A DNA stretch of 64,000 nt from positions 1-64,000 of the forward strand of contig JADJNS010000034.1 in the NCBI GenBank assembly GCA_016714225.1, read 5' to 3'. Source of the DNA: Archangiaceae bacterium (GTDB taxonomy: Bacteria > Myxococcota > Myxococcia > Myxococcales > Myxococcaceae). Below are positions 35,570-45,496 of the stretch, piece by piece (the stretch's first letter is position 1; each line of letters begins with the position of its first letter). The position numbers were made by a program, and so were the translations under genes. The notes under the pieces were generated by a model. It saw nothing but the letters and a program-made list of their open reading frames with translations, ran no database searches and had not been told where the DNA came from.

Positions 35570-36688
35570 GAGCGTGAGCACCCCGCGAGGCTGACGGTCG
35601 CCCTCCCGGTGCGGGAGGCGCTGGCCTGCTTCGCGGACCCTCGACGTGCGCCTTCGAGCTTGCCCCTTGGGCGGCTTGCGTATTTTCGCTCCGGCACGGT
35701 CCAAGGCAGAACTGCAGGCTGTGGACCGCTTCGGCGCGCCGTCGATGGGGGCCTCGCTTCTCCTCGAGCTGCGGCGGGCGTGCTCAGCTCTTCGAGCAGG
35801 AACAAACGCGGAAAAGAATCGCGTCGGTGCGGGTCGGTCGGGGCGATTGCAGACCCCTCGGCCATTCTTTTTCGCTGCCGTTCCCCAGGAAGCCCGCGAC
35901 ACTCGACTGCCGCTTCGCGCTCCGCTCGCCAGGGCGTAGCGGCGCGGGTGGCGGACGAAACGACCGCAGCTGCGTCGGAGTGTTCCCGGCGGAATCTGCG
36001 CCGGCAGCGCATCAGCGGAGCGGTGGGGACCACGGTGTCGGTGTCGACCTCGGGTCGGTGCGGCATCCCCATGGCTGCAGCAGAGCTGCTGAGCGGCGCA
36101 CCCGGGGTGCAGAGAAGGGCTCGTGCGCTGCGCTGCCGAGCGAGCCGACGGTGCTGCGACGCGGCCGGCCCTCCTGCCGGGTGAAGTTGCGCTGCGGCGG
36201 TGCGGAGCGAGGCCTCGCGATCGGCGCGAAATCGGCAAATTGGCGCTCTGCGTGGGGTGGAGCACCTGTCGACCGGAGCCGAGGGGGCGTGGGGGTCCTT
36301 GCGGGCTGCGTGGCTGACAATCGAAGCTACTCAAGGTTGTAGTATTTACGCGTTCGAAACCACAGCGCCCAAAAAGTGGCCGGCCCCCCGAGGCGCCTGG
36401 GCAGGGTGGGAGCCCTCCGTGCCCTCGTTGGCTTGCGGGGCAGGGCGTCGACGGTGAGGGGCTCTCCAAGCACGGAGGGACCGCGACGACGCACGAGCGA
36501 GCAGAGGGGAGACCTCGAGGCGCCGCACCATCGCTGCGGCAGCGTGAGGCCCCACCCGGCCTAATGCCCAGGGGCTGAGAGCTGTTCGGGCACGGGAGCT
36601 CGTGAACGTGCGACGCGGGACGTGATCGTCAGACGGTGAGGCGTGCCTGTGCCCGTGCCCGGCTGTTCGCAGCGTTGCTCCGCTCCGC
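35570..36688. other. 1.1-kb stretch without a recognisable gene
   Basis: Several ORFs cross this stretch on both strands, but none has coding character: proteins are Arg/Ser/Pro-rich with no domain. The stretch includes a small GC hairpin (35602-35618), an AT-richer patch at 36312-36375 and a perfect 10-bp inverted repeat, CGGGCACGGG at 36587-36596 with its complement at 36652-36661, just downstream of the amidase gene stop. No tRNA or rRNA was seen. It may be decayed coding DNA. Confidence 0.5.
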
Positions 36689-38617
36689 TCAGCGCACGGT
36701 GTCGGTCGCCCAGAGCGGCGTCGCGCCCTGGTAGATGACCACGTTGCCGTCGTCTTGCACGCCCAGAAACGCGCCGCCGTGGCCGTTGGTCCGCGAGTTC
36801 CACAGCGCGGTACCGCCGTTGTAGAGCACCAGGTTGCCGTCGCCCTGCATCACGAAGCGGGTGGTGGCCTTGCCGTTGGTGCGGGTGTGCCACAGCGCGA
36901 CGCCGCGGTCGTACAGCACCACGTTGCCGTCGCCCTGGTGCGCGAGCACGAAGCGGCCGCTGCACGAGGTCACCTGCTCACCGCGCGCGAGGCTCGCCCC
37001 CGCGTCGAGGCGGCCGCAGGGGTGCTGCGCGGGAGGAGGAGGAGGCGGCGGCGGAGGAGGCGCGGCGTGCGTGCCAGTGTTCCACAGCGGGCGGTAGCCG
37101 CCGCCGTAGACGACCAGGTTGCCGTCGTCTTGCACCACCAGAATCGCGCCGCCGTTGCCGTAGGTGCCGCTGTTCCACAGCGCGCCATTTCCGTAGAGCA
37201 CCAGGTTGCCGTCGGTCTGCATGGCGAAGGTGGTGGTGCCGCGCCCGTCGGTGCCGGTGGCCCACAGCGCCTTGTGCGCGCCGTTGTCGTAGAGCACCAC
37301 GTTGCCGTCGCCCTGATGCACCAGGGTCACGTTGCCGCTGCACGAGCTCAAGCTCTGCCCGGGAGCGAGCTGCGCACCCGACGCCAGCCCGCCGCAGCTC
37401 GGCGGAGTGGGCGGCGCCGGCGGCGGCTGGTTGAGCGCCTGCGCGATGAGGTCGAGGTAGTGCGCCCACGCCCAGGTGGGGCCCGGGTCCCAGTGGTGCG
37501 CCGAGCCGCCGCACTGCGCGGCGTTGGCCTGCGCGTCGCTGCAGATGCCGCCCGAGCCCGACGACGGCACGTTGCCGTGGCCGAAGATGTGCCCCCGGTC
37601 GACGGGAATGCCGTAGCGGTGAACGATGGCCGCCACCAGCTGCGCGCTCGCCCGGTACTGGGTCTCGGTGTAGTAGCCGCCGCCGTTCGGCCGGCCCGCG
37701 AAGCCCTCGTGCTCGATGCCGATGCTGTTGCGGTTGTACCAGCCGTTGCCGCAGTGCCAGGCGTTGTTGCCCTCGGTCACCATCTGCACGATGTGCCCGT
37801 CGCTCGAGCGCAAGAGGTAGTGCGCCGACGACTGTCGCGCCGGGCTCTGGAAGGCCGAGATGGCGCCGGACATGAAGCCCTCCATGTCGTGAATGACCAC
37901 GTAGCGAATCGGGTTGCCGTCGCGCGACGAGTAGTTGGGGCTCGCCACCCACTGCATCGCCGGGTACTCGCCGACGCCGAGCGACTGGCTCGCGGCGTCG
38001 AGCTCGAGCTCGCCGAAGCCGCGCACCGCCACCCGCTCTCCGTCGGTGGTGGTGAGGTCGAAGCCCTGGTGCAGAACCCTGGTGAGCTCGGTCTGCGCCA
38101 GGCGCGCCGCGGCCGGGCTCTCTTCGAGCTCGCGCAGGTGGGTGAGCGCGGCCTCGAGCGAGTCGAGGGTCTCCCAATCGAGGGTGCGGGTGGTGTCGGT
38201 GCGCGCGGCGATGAGCGCGGCCGCGGCGAGCACGTTGGCCTGCACGTCGGTGCGCACCGCGTCGTCGGTGGCCGAGATGAGCTGCGCGCCGGCCGCCACC
38301 TGCTCGTCCGAGAGGTACATGATGCCGAAGCGGTGCGGCGTGAAGTGCGGGTCCTGCTCTTGCGGGTCGGTGCTGGTCGACGCTTGCGACTGCATCTCAT
38401 CGACGCCCGGCGCCTCGAGCCGGCCCTGCAGGTACGCGACGCCCATCAGCACTTCGCGCGGAATCTTGAAGCGCGCCTCGGCGAGGCGGAAGGCGTCGTT
38501 GCGCGCGCCTTCGGCTTCGAGCGCTTGCGGGCGGGTGCGGGGGGGTTCGGTTTCGGTAGCGGGGTCGCACGCGGCCAGGGTGATGGCGGCGATGCCGAGG
38601 AAATATTGGGGGCGCAT
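36689..38617 (-). CDS. Lipoprotein amidase with two bulb-type lectin domains
   Basis: The 642-residue protein has a lipoprotein signal (MRPQYFLGIAAITLAAC) and a helical region (residues 40-200). A PGRP/amidase_2-type domain follows (about 230-400), with VVIHDMEGF, GIEHEGF and HHWDPGP carrying likely zinc ligands; these enzymes cleave the MurNAc-L-Ala bond. Two B-lectin domains follow (about 405-520 and 540-642) joined by a run of ten prolines. Each has three intact sugar-binding motifs of the QxDxNxVxY type (HQGDGNVVLY, MQTDGNLVLY, VQDDGNLVVY; HQGDGNVVLY, MQGDGNLVLY, VQDDGNVVIY). Six sites imply multivalent mannose-like binding. ATG 38617 gives the correct lipobox. Confidence 0.9.
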   Translation of the reverse strand: MRPQYFLGIAAITLAACDPATETEPPRTRPQALEAEGARNDAFRLAEARFKIPREVLMGVAYLQGRLEAPGVDEMQSQASTSTDPQEQDPHFTPHRFGIMYLSDEQVAAGAQLISATDDAVRTDVQANVLAAAALIAARTDTTRTLDWETLDSLEAALTHLRELEESPAAARLAQTELTRVLHQGFDLTTTDGERVAVRGFGELELDAASQSLGVGEYPAMQWVASPNYSSRDGNPIRYVVIHDMEGFMSGAISAFQSPARQSSAHYLLRSSDGHIVQMVTEGNNAWHCGNGWYNRNSIGIEHEGFAGRPNGGGYYTETQYRASAQLVAAIVHRYGIPVDRGHIFGHGNVPSSGSGGICSDAQANAAQCGGSAHHWDPGPTWAWAHYLDLIAQALNQPPPAPPTPPSCGGLASGAQLAPGQSLSSCSGNVTLVHQGDGNVVLYDNGAHKALWATGTDGRGTTTFAMQTDGNLVLYGNGALWNSGTYGNGGAILVVQDDGNLVVYGGGYRPLWNTGTHAAPPPPPPPPPPAQHPCGRLDAGASLARGEQVTSCSGRFVLAHQGDGNVVLYDRGVALWHTRTNGKATTRFVMQGDGNLVLYNGGTALWNSRTNGHGGAFLGVQDDGNVVIYQGATPLWATDTVR

Positions 38618-38835
38618 GTGGGGTGCGCGCCGGCAGAGCAAGGGGCGCACCAATCTGCTGCGGGCCCGGGGCTCGGGCTCGAATTGGGCCTGCAGAGCGA
38701 GCTCCCGGGCGCGGGCGCGTCAAATGGGGCGATTAATTCGCTCGGTTTGCCAACCCCGGTTGCAGCTCGGCTTCGACTTTGCGCAACGTGGAGCGTTCGT
38801 GCGCGGACAGCTGCGTGGGAATCGAACAGCGGCGG

Positions 38836-39258
38836 CTACGGCGTCTCGACGGCTCCCACCTGCAGCGAAGGTCGTGCCGCGCGGCGGGCGGGGAAGATGA
38901 CGTAGCGCAGCAGCACCAGCTGGAGCACGGTGAACACCAGCACGTCGCCCGCCATCTTCGCCGGCACGTACGGCACGTGGAGCTGGTCTCGCAGCAGCGT
39001 CACCAGCTGGCCGTGCACCAGAATCTGGGCGGCGGTGACCAGCAGCCAGCGCAGCGTCGAGTGGCCGAGGCGGGTGTCACGGTCGGGAAACGCGTAGCGG
39101 CGCTGCGCGAGGAAGTTGATGGTCGCTCCGAAGCACAGCCCGATGGCCGTGCACACCCGCGTGGGGAAGTGCATGCCCACCGCGAAGAAGGTGCCGATCG
39201 CCAGGTCGATGCCGCTCGCCAGTGCTCCGATGAGAACGCTCTTGCTCGCCCATTTCAT
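38836..39258 (-). CDS. GtrA-family membrane protein
   Basis: This 140-residue protein with four membrane segments matches the GtrA family: a first helix with GALASGIDLAIG, the NFLAQRRYAF motif between helices 2 and 3, and a basic end after helix 4 (FPARRAAR). GtrA proteins are thought to carry undecaprenyl-linked sugars across the inner membrane for surface polysaccharides. ATG 39258 is the first Met aligned with family starts. No glycosyltransferase gene is adjacent, so the sugar is unknown. Confidence 0.85.
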   Translation of the reverse strand: MKWASKSVLIGALASGIDLAIGTFFAVGMHFPTRVCTAIGLCFGATINFLAQRRYAFPDRDTRLGHSTLRWLLVTAAQILVHGQLVTLLRDQLHVPYVPAKMAGDVLVFTVLQLVLLRYVIFPARRAARPSLQVGAVETP

Positions 39259-39342
39259 TCGGGGCTCTGCAGAGCAAGACCCAAGCCCGCAAGGCGGCCT
39301 CACCGGTCGGCCGGTTGCATTTCGACCGCGAGGCAGAATGTC

Positions 39343-39990
39343 TCAGTCGGCTTTCGCGGCGCGGGCGCGCTCGAGCGATTTCCACAGCGGAGCCACCAGC
39401 TCGTTCGGCGGCCCCAGCTCGAGCGCGCGGGTGAAGCTCGCCGCCGCGGCCCCGGGCTCGTGGGTCTTGTCGAGCTGAATGAGCCCGAGCACGTACAGCG
39501 CCTGCGCGGCGCGCGGGTCGTCGCTGTGCTTCTCGGCGATTTCAGACAGCAGGGCCGCGGCGCGGGAGGTGTTACCGGCGTCGTACGCATCGCGCACGCT
39601 CTCGAGCAGCGCCGCCACCACGTCGACCTCGGGCTCGGGCAGGGGCGACGTCGCGGCCGCCTGCGGCGCCGGCGCGGGCCGCTGCACCTGCGCGGGCCGG
39701 CCCTGCACCCGCGGCAGCTGCTGCACCAGCGCGTCGAGCCGCGCGGACGCGGGCCTCACCGACGCCGGGGCGGCGGCGACCACGACCGCAGGTGCGGCTG
39801 GCCGGGGGAAGAGCGGCCTCACCGCCCAGCCCACCGCCACCGCGAGGCTGAGGCAGCAGACCGCCAGCGCGCTCTTGCGCACGGTGTCGCGGGTGCGCTG
39901 CTTCTTCTGCACGCGCGACCAGCCGCGCGAGATGGGGGCGTCGGTCGAGCCGGGCTCGAGCATCGACTTGATGGGGCGAGAGAGCTTCAT
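39343..39990 (-). CDS. Single-pass membrane TPR protein, probable sigma-factor partner
   Basis: This 215-residue protein has a cytoplasmic basic N-terminus, one membrane helix (about residues 43-60, SALAVCCLSLAVAVGWAV), a Pro/Ala-rich spacer and a C-terminal TPR-like domain (NTSRAAALLSEIAEKHSDD; AQALYVLGLIQLDK). Its ATG overlaps the stop of the ECF sigma gene (ATGA), the usual position of an anti-sigma or sensor partner. A zinc-binding anti-sigma domain is not present, so any control would be atypical. The broken FecR/TPR gene at 2-1171 has a comparable layout. Confidence 0.75.
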   Translation of the reverse strand: MKLSRPIKSMLEPGSTDAPISRGWSRVQKKQRTRDTVRKSALAVCCLSLAVAVGWAVRPLFPRPAAPAVVVAAAPASVRPASARLDALVQQLPRVQGRPAQVQRPAPAPQAAATSPLPEPEVDVVAALLESVRDAYDAGNTSRAAALLSEIAEKHSDDPRAAQALYVLGLIQLDKTHEPGAAAASFTRALELGPPNELVAPLWKSLERARAAKAD

Positions 39991-40598
39991 GGAATCTCCA
40001 TCGCGACCTGGGCGCGCAGGTGCTGCTCGGCCGCGGCGATGTAGCGCTTGGTGGTGGCGAGGCTCTTCTTCATCGCCGTCGCCACGTCTTCGAGCTTTTC
40101 TCCTTCGACGTAGCGAAGGCTCCAGGCGAGCGCGTGCGCTGCAGGCAGCTCTTTGAGCTTCTGGTCGAGCAGCTTGAGCGCCAGCCGGGCCTCGACGTCG
40201 AGGTGGCTCGCCGCCTGCTGCTCGAGCGAGACGTCGGTGAGCGCCTCGAGCCCCACCCAGGTGAGCAGCCGCTGCCGGCGCAGGCGCTTCTTCACCAGGC
40301 TGACCAGAATCGACAGCAGCCACGAGCGGAACATCGAGGCGTCTTTGAGCTGGTGCAGCCGCTCGAACGCGCGCACGAACGCGTCTTGCACCGTGTCTTC
40401 GGCGAGGTGCGAGTTGCGCAGCATGCGGCCCGACATGGCCAGCAGCGCGCCGGCGTGGCGGCGGTAGAGCAGGCTCTCGGCGCCCCGGTCGTGCTCGCGC
40501 GCGCGCTCGACCAGCACCGCGTCGGGCACCCCTGACGGCAGGTGCGCCACGTCGGCGGTGCGCGGGCTCGGGCTGGGGCGCGCGTGGGGGCTGGGCAT
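39987..40598 (-). CDS. ECF-family RNA polymerase sigma factor
   Basis: This 203-residue sigma-70 family protein has region 2 at residues 35-105 (LLYRRHAGALLAMSGRML, then LAEDTVQDAFVRAFERL) and region 4 near the C-terminus (KLEDVATAMKKSLATTKRYI, a helix-turn-helix). Region 1.1 and region 3 are absent, which defines the ECF group. Such factors direct RNA polymerase to a small regulon and are usually held by a membrane partner; the coupled downstream gene encodes a likely candidate. Start ATG 40598. The target promoter cannot be read from this window. Confidence 0.9.
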   Translation of the reverse strand: MPSPHARPSPSPRTADVAHLPSGVPDAVLVERAREHDRGAESLLYRRHAGALLAMSGRMLRNSHLAEDTVQDAFVRAFERLHQLKDASMFRSWLLSILVSLVKKRLRRQRLLTWVGLEALTDVSLEQQAASHLDVEARLALKLLDQKLKELPAAHALAWSLRYVEGEKLEDVATAMKKSLATTKRYIAAAEQHLRAQVAMEIP

Positions 40599-40652
40599 TG
40601 ACTGGAGCGACCCTCGAGCGGCCCAAAGCGGCTCACTCGCTGACAGCCTACT

Positions 40653-43600
40653 TCAGTCCCACCCGCGCAGGCGCAGGCGCACCTGGCTCACCCACGCCTG
40701 CACCAGCTCGCGTTTCAGGGTGGCGAACACCATCGCCGCCAGCACCGACAGGCCCGCCGCCGACAGCACCACGAAGCCGATGCGGTAGTCGCGCAGCCCG
40801 GCGTTCACCAGGTTCGCCACCACGTCGAGGGTGAGGAACAAGGTGCCCATCGCCAGGTAGGCGCGAATCTGCAGCACCATGCCCGCGCCCACCCCGAGCA
40901 GACAGACGCAGCCGAACACCACCGCGTAGGTCGCGTCAGCGGCGTTGCCCAGCTGCAGCGAGAGCTTGAGCGCCGCCGGCGCATAGAGCAGCAGGCCGCC
41001 GGTGAGCCGCAGCGCGGTGCGCGCCGGGTGCAGCAGCGACTTCTTGAACAGCTGAGCGAGCACGAGCAGCAAGAGGCCCAGCGGAGCGAGGAAGACCTCG
41101 ATGCCGCTCAAGCCCTGCGAGAGCGCGAGCACCAGCAGCGCGAGGTTGGCGCTCACCGCCGCCAGCGCGCCGAAGAAGCGGTTGTGCTCGACGGTGGCCA
41201 GCACCGCGTAGAGCAGCGAGCTCGCCGCGGCGAGCACCGCGGTGTCGCCCGACGGCCCCGAGGGGAACGCGATGGCCACCACCACCGGCAGCAGCGCGGC
41301 GAAGGCGCGGGTGGCCCTGGCGACCGGGGCCACCCCGGCGCGGCGCGCGAGCACGGTGACGCCCACCAGCGCGAACGCGAAGCCCAGGCCGAAGACGGCG
41401 TCGAGCGCGGGGGCGAGGTTCTCCCACTGGGCTTGAACCAGGGCGTAGCCCGCCACCACCGCGACCTGCGCCGCCCAGGCATGGCGGCCGGTGCGATCGC
41501 GCAGCGCGGCGTGCACGCCGACGGCGAACACCCCGAGCAGCGCGGCGCCGGCCGTGGCGAAGCCGAGCTCGCTCACGTCTCCGAAGCCGACGAACAGCGC
41601 CAGGGTGAGGCCGACGCCCGGGCCGAGCAGGTCGCGGCCCAGGTCGAGCCCCCTGCCCCGAACGTGCGCACCGACGGCGACCGCGACCAGCGCGAGCGCG
41701 AGCGGGCCGCCTTCGCGCACCACCAGCCGGCCCCACACGAAGTCTCCCGGCACCGCTGCGCCCAGGCCAGGCTCGAGCGCCACCGCGACCGCCGCCGCGG
41801 CGGTCACACCCGCGGCGAGGGTCGCGGCGGTCAGGTTCCACCGGCGCAGCGCCCCGCTCCACTTCGACGCGGCGAGCCAGCAGGTGGCGGCGAGGCACGC
41901 CACGGCCACCGGCACCGCGACGCACTGGGGCCACGCCGCCCAGGCGCCCCACGCCGCCGACCCGAGCACAGTGGGCGCGGCGAAGTCGCGGTCGACCTGG
42001 CCTCCCGCAGCGAGCGCCCAAAGCAGGCCCGAGCCCGAGAGCAGCGTGGCGCCCACCTGCGCGCGCCACAGCTTCGCCTCGTCGACCTGGCGTCGCACCC
42101 GCGCGGCGAGAAAGCCGAGGCCGGCGGCGCCCGCGAGGGGGCCTGCCCACTGCGGCACGACGCCGGGAGCCACCGCCAGCGCGGCGTGCACCGCGGCGAA
42201 CGCGAACAGCGCCAGCCGCGAGGCGGCCTGGCGCTCGGCGGCGAGCCAGAGCAGCGCCGCGGTGCCGGCGAGCAGCACCGCCGCGGGCAGTCGCGGCTGC
42301 AGCAGGGCCGCGGCGAACCCCCCGAACGCGACGCGCTCGGCCCAGGCCGCGAGCAGCTGCCCCGGCACCGGCTGCTCGAGCAGCGCCTCGGCGCCGAACA
42401 CCGCCCGGGCGAGCAGCGCGCGCGGGGTGGGGAAAGCGGCCAGCGCCGCGAGCGCGGCGTAGGCGAAGGCCAGCACCGCCACGCCCAGCGCGGCGTGCTC
42501 CCAGACGAGGGTGGCGGGCAGTGCGGCGAGCACGCGCGCCCACGGGCCGCCGCGGGTGGCCTGCACCAGCTCGGGGCCGACAAGCGCGTGCTGCGCGCCG
42601 ACGCACGCGGCGGCGATGATGAGAATCGCCAGCGCCGCCGCGACCAGCGGCGCCAGCCGAAACGACCGGCCGAGCAGCAGGCAGGCCAGCGCCCCGGCCA
42701 CGAAGAGCAGCGGCGGCGCGGTGACCAGAAAGCGGGTCGGGTCGGGGCCGCCCACCAGCACGCCCTCGACCACGCACAGCGCGCCGAGCGCGCCCACGCC
42801 GGCGTGGGGCACCCAGTGGTAGAGCGGCCCGTGCGCCTCGCGCTCGAGCCAGCGACCGAGCGCCGGGCCGAAGCGCCGCACCAGCAGCGAGAAGCCCCAA
42901 AGCGCCGGCACGATGAAGGTGAAGCGCAGCCCGACCACCTGCGGAGGCAGCGGGCGGCCCAGCCGGTTGGCGAGCGCGACCAGCACCACCGCGCCGCCCG
43001 CCAGGCACCAGGTGGCGAAGTGGCCGCGAGCCTCGAACGAGGCGAAGGCGCGGGTGAAGAACGCCAGCAGCAGCACCGCGATGACGCAGGCCCCGCACAG
43101 CACCGCGGCGGGCCGGTCGGCTTCCGAGAGCACGGTGAGAAACGCGGCGGTGCGCAGGGCGGCGAGCACGGTGAAGAGCAGCGCCGCGCTGGCGAACCCG
43201 TCGCCCCACAAGAGCCGGCCGCGCGCGCCGAAGGGCAGCGGCAGCGCGCCGAGCAGCCGGCGGCCACGCTCGCCGTTCGGGTGGCCCCTGCCGCGCACCA
43301 CGGCCAGCGCGGCGAGCGCGAGCGCCGCGCCCCCGACCAGCAGCTGCGACGCGGTGGCCACGTAGACCGCGGCTCCGAGCAGTGACGCGGCGACGAACGC
43401 CACCGCGCGGCTCTTGTCGAGCCAGGCGCGGGCGAAGAGCACCAGCGCCGCGCCGGCCGCGGTCTCGTAGAGCAGCAGGGTGGGGCCGCTCGCGGTGAGC
43501 ACCCCCGGCAACAGCAGGGCAGCAGAGAGGAGCCCGGCGGCGAGCGAGAGGTCGTCGAGCGGCCAGGTGGTGGCGTCGGCCGCGGGGTGCAGCCGCCACA

Positions 43601-45410
43601 GCCGGCCCGCGAGCAGGTAGGCCGCGGCGGCGGCGATGAGCAGCAGCGGCAGCGTGCCGGGCAAGGCGCTGAACGCCTCGAGACCCAGCAGCACCGCAAT
43701 GCCTCCCACGTAGTGCAGGCCGAAGTTCTTCCACGCTGCGGTGGCGTGCGCCGAGACCGCCACCAGCACCGCGGCCATCACCGTGGCGCGCAGCGGCGCG
43801 ACGTCGAGCGAGCGCGCGGCGACCACCGAGGCCACCCCGACCAGCGCGCCCCACGCGGCGAGCAGCACCCCGTCGGCGCGCACCGCGGCGAAGCGCGCCG
43901 CGAGAAAGAGAAGCGCGGCGACCGCGGCGGGGCCGAGCATCCACCCCGCGGCGTTGCCCTGCCACTCGAGCCGGGCCACCAGCATCGACGAGAGCACCGC
44001 GAGCACGATGGCGGGGTGAACGGCGTGGCGGCGCTGGGAGCGAACCACTGCGAAGCTGGCGGCGGCGAGCAGCGGCACCACCGCGGCGAAGGTGTCGGCG
44101 CGGCGGTCGGCGCCGAGGGTCACCGCCAGGGCTCCGGCGAAGGCGCTGACGCCCGCCGAGGCCGCGAGCGCGAGGGCGATGACCTCGGCGACGGGCGCGG
44201 CGTGGGGGTAGGCGGCCCGGGTCTTCTCTTCGGCGAGCGCGGGCACCACCGCGATGGTGAGCGCGGCCGCCCAGGCGGTGAGCGCGACGAAGCCGAAGCT
44301 GCCGAAGTCGAGCGCGAGCGCGGGCTGGCCGGGGGCCCCCACCACCGTGAAGACGCCGAGGGCGAGCAGGCCGTAGAGCGAGAGCAGTGCGGCGCTCGGT
44401 GAGAGCCGGCCCCCCGCGGCGCGGGTTCGCACGGCGAGGCCGCACGCGACCACGCCGACGAGCGGCAGCAGCGCTCTGACCTCTTGGGTGAGCGTCGAGA
44501 GCGAGAGCGGCAGCTCGGCCAGCAGCGAGGGGAGAAAGGCGACTCCCAGCGCGAACGCGTCGCCTTCGAAGCGGCGGCCGAGCACGCGCAGGGTGAGCGC
44601 GCAGCCGGCGGTGGCGACGGCCGAGGCGACGAGGCCCGCGGGCAGCGAGAGCGCGACCAGCGCCGAGAGCGCGGCGAAGACCACCGGCAGCAGCGCGAGC
44701 GCGATGCCGCCCAGCACGCGGCCCGCGACTCCCGACTTCTTCGCCACCACCGACGAGAGCGCGACGAAGCCGCCGTGGTAGGCGAGCAGCGCGCCGGCGA
44801 CCACCAGCAGGCGCGGCACGCCGCCGAGCGCGAGCCACGCTTCGCGCACGCCCATCACCGAGCCGGCCAACACCAGCAGGGTGCCGATGAACCACCACAC
44901 GTATTCCCCGATGACCGACCCCAAGCTCGCGCTGCCTTCGTCGAGGTCGGCGAGGCCGTGCAGACCCTGGGTCAGCGCGCCGGTCGAGCGGCCGGAGAAC
45001 ATCGCCGCTGAGGCGCCCGAGGCGGCGTCGGCGGTGGCGTCGGGGTGGGGCTCTTTGGGCCGCTGCCAGTCGTCGCGCTCGCGAAAGGCGTGCTCGAGCG
45101 AGTCGAGCCACGACGGGCGAAGCGCGTCGGCGCCGGGCAGCCGCGCAGAGAGCGCGTCGGCGCGCTGGGCGAGGCTGCGCTTCTTCTTGCCCTGGGGCGC
45201 GGCGACCGTGGGCAGAGAGCCCTCGAGGCGTGCGCGGGTGGGTGCGTCGAGCTCTCCCTGGTTCTCCCAGGCGCGCAGCTTCGCGCGCAGGCGCGCCGCG
45301 ACCAGCTGCTCGAGCGTCTCGGAGGTCTCGTCGAGCAGGGCGTGCCCGCAGGTGGGGCAGTCGGCGCCGCGGCGCGCGCGCTTGAGCTCGGCACAAGAGA
45401 GGCAAATCAT
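40653..45410 (-). CDS. Very large polytopic membrane protein with zinc-ribbon N-terminus
   Basis: The 1585-residue protein starts with a zinc ribbon (CLSC, 11 residues, CPTC) and a charged 150-residue region. It then has some 35-45 hydrophobic segments rich in Ala, Leu and Val with short loops. No enzyme or transporter motif is recognised, although the repeated-helix style recalls DUF2157/DUF2339-type membrane proteins. ATG 45410 is the natural start because the ribbon begins at residue 3. A long antisense ORF runs along much of it, a by-product of high GC. The function is unknown; a zinc-sensing or scaffolding role is speculation. Confidence 0.85.
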   Translation of the reverse strand: MICLSCAELKRARRGADCPTCGHALLDETSETLEQLVAARLRAKLRAWENQGELDAPTRARLEGSLPTVAAPQGKKKRSLAQRADALSARLPGADALRPSWLDSLEHAFRERDDWQRPKEPHPDATADAASGASAAMFSGRSTGALTQGLHGLADLDEGSASLGSVIGEYVWWFIGTLLVLAGSVMGVREAWLALGGVPRLLVVAGALLAYHGGFVALSSVVAKKSGVAGRVLGGIALALLPVVFAALSALVALSLPAGLVASAVATAGCALTLRVLGRRFEGDAFALGVAFLPSLLAELPLSLSTLTQEVRALLPLVGVVACGLAVRTRAAGGRLSPSAALLSLYGLLALGVFTVVGAPGQPALALDFGSFGFVALTAWAAALTIAVVPALAEEKTRAAYPHAAPVAEVIALALAASAGVSAFAGALAVTLGADRRADTFAAVVPLLAAASFAVVRSQRRHAVHPAIVLAVLSSMLVARLEWQGNAAGWMLGPAAVAALLFLAARFAAVRADGVLLAAWGALVGVASVVAARSLDVAPLRATVMAAVLVAVSAHATAAWKNFGLHYVGGIAVLLGLEAFSALPGTLPLLLIAAAAAYLLAGRLWRLHPAADATTWPLDDLSLAAGLLSAALLLPGVLTASGPTLLLYETAAGAALVLFARAWLDKSRAVAFVAASLLGAAVYVATASQLLVGGAALALAALAVVRGRGHPNGERGRRLLGALPLPFGARGRLLWGDGFASAALLFTVLAALRTAAFLTVLSEADRPAAVLCGACVIAVLLLAFFTRAFASFEARGHFATWCLAGGAVVLVALANRLGRPLPPQVVGLRFTFIVPALWGFSLLVRRFGPALGRWLEREAHGPLYHWVPHAGVGALGALCVVEGVLVGGPDPTRFLVTAPPLLFVAGALACLLLGRSFRLAPLVAAALAILIIAAACVGAQHALVGPELVQATRGGPWARVLAALPATLVWEHAALGVAVLAFAYAALAALAAFPTPRALLARAVFGAEALLEQPVPGQLLAAWAERVAFGGFAAALLQPRLPAAVLLAGTAALLWLAAERQAASRLALFAFAAVHAALAVAPGVVPQWAGPLAGAAGLGFLAARVRRQVDEAKLWRAQVGATLLSGSGLLWALAAGGQVDRDFAAPTVLGSAAWGAWAAWPQCVAVPVAVACLAATCWLAASKWSGALRRWNLTAATLAAGVTAAAAVAVALEPGLGAAVPGDFVWGRLVVREGGPLALALVAVAVGAHVRGRGLDLGRDLLGPGVGLTLALFVGFGDVSELGFATAGAALLGVFAVGVHAALRDRTGRHAWAAQVAVVAGYALVQAQWENLAPALDAVFGLGFAFALVGVTVLARRAGVAPVARATRAFAALLPVVVAIAFPSGPSGDTAVLAAASSLLYAVLATVEHNRFFGALAAVSANLALLVLALSQGLSGIEVFLAPLGLLLLVLAQLFKKSLLHPARTALRLTGGLLLYAPAALKLSLQLGNAADATYAVVFGCVCLLGVGAGMVLQIRAYLAMGTLFLTLDVVANLVNAGLRDYRIGFVVLSAAGLSVLAAMVFATLKRELVQAWVSQVRLRLRGWD

Positions 45411-45496
45411 CGGGGCGCGCGGAGCATAGCCGCCCTTTCGTCACCGTTCGGTGGCCCCGCCCCGGCGCATCGAGGTGGGCGTTAACTGACCTGGCC

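Noticed and set aside
36340..36365. A tRNA-like T-arm (GCGTTCGAAACCAC)
   Set aside because: No acceptor stem or anticodon arm can be built around it.
35213..36469. A 418-residue minus-strand gene
   Set aside because: It overlaps the AlkB-like gene end and is Arg/Ser/Pro-rich with no domain or coding bias.
39343..40598. A FecR-type sigma/anti-sigma pair as in iron uptake
   Set aside because: The partner has no FecR domain and no TonB receptor gene is close; only a general ECF-TPR pair is supported.
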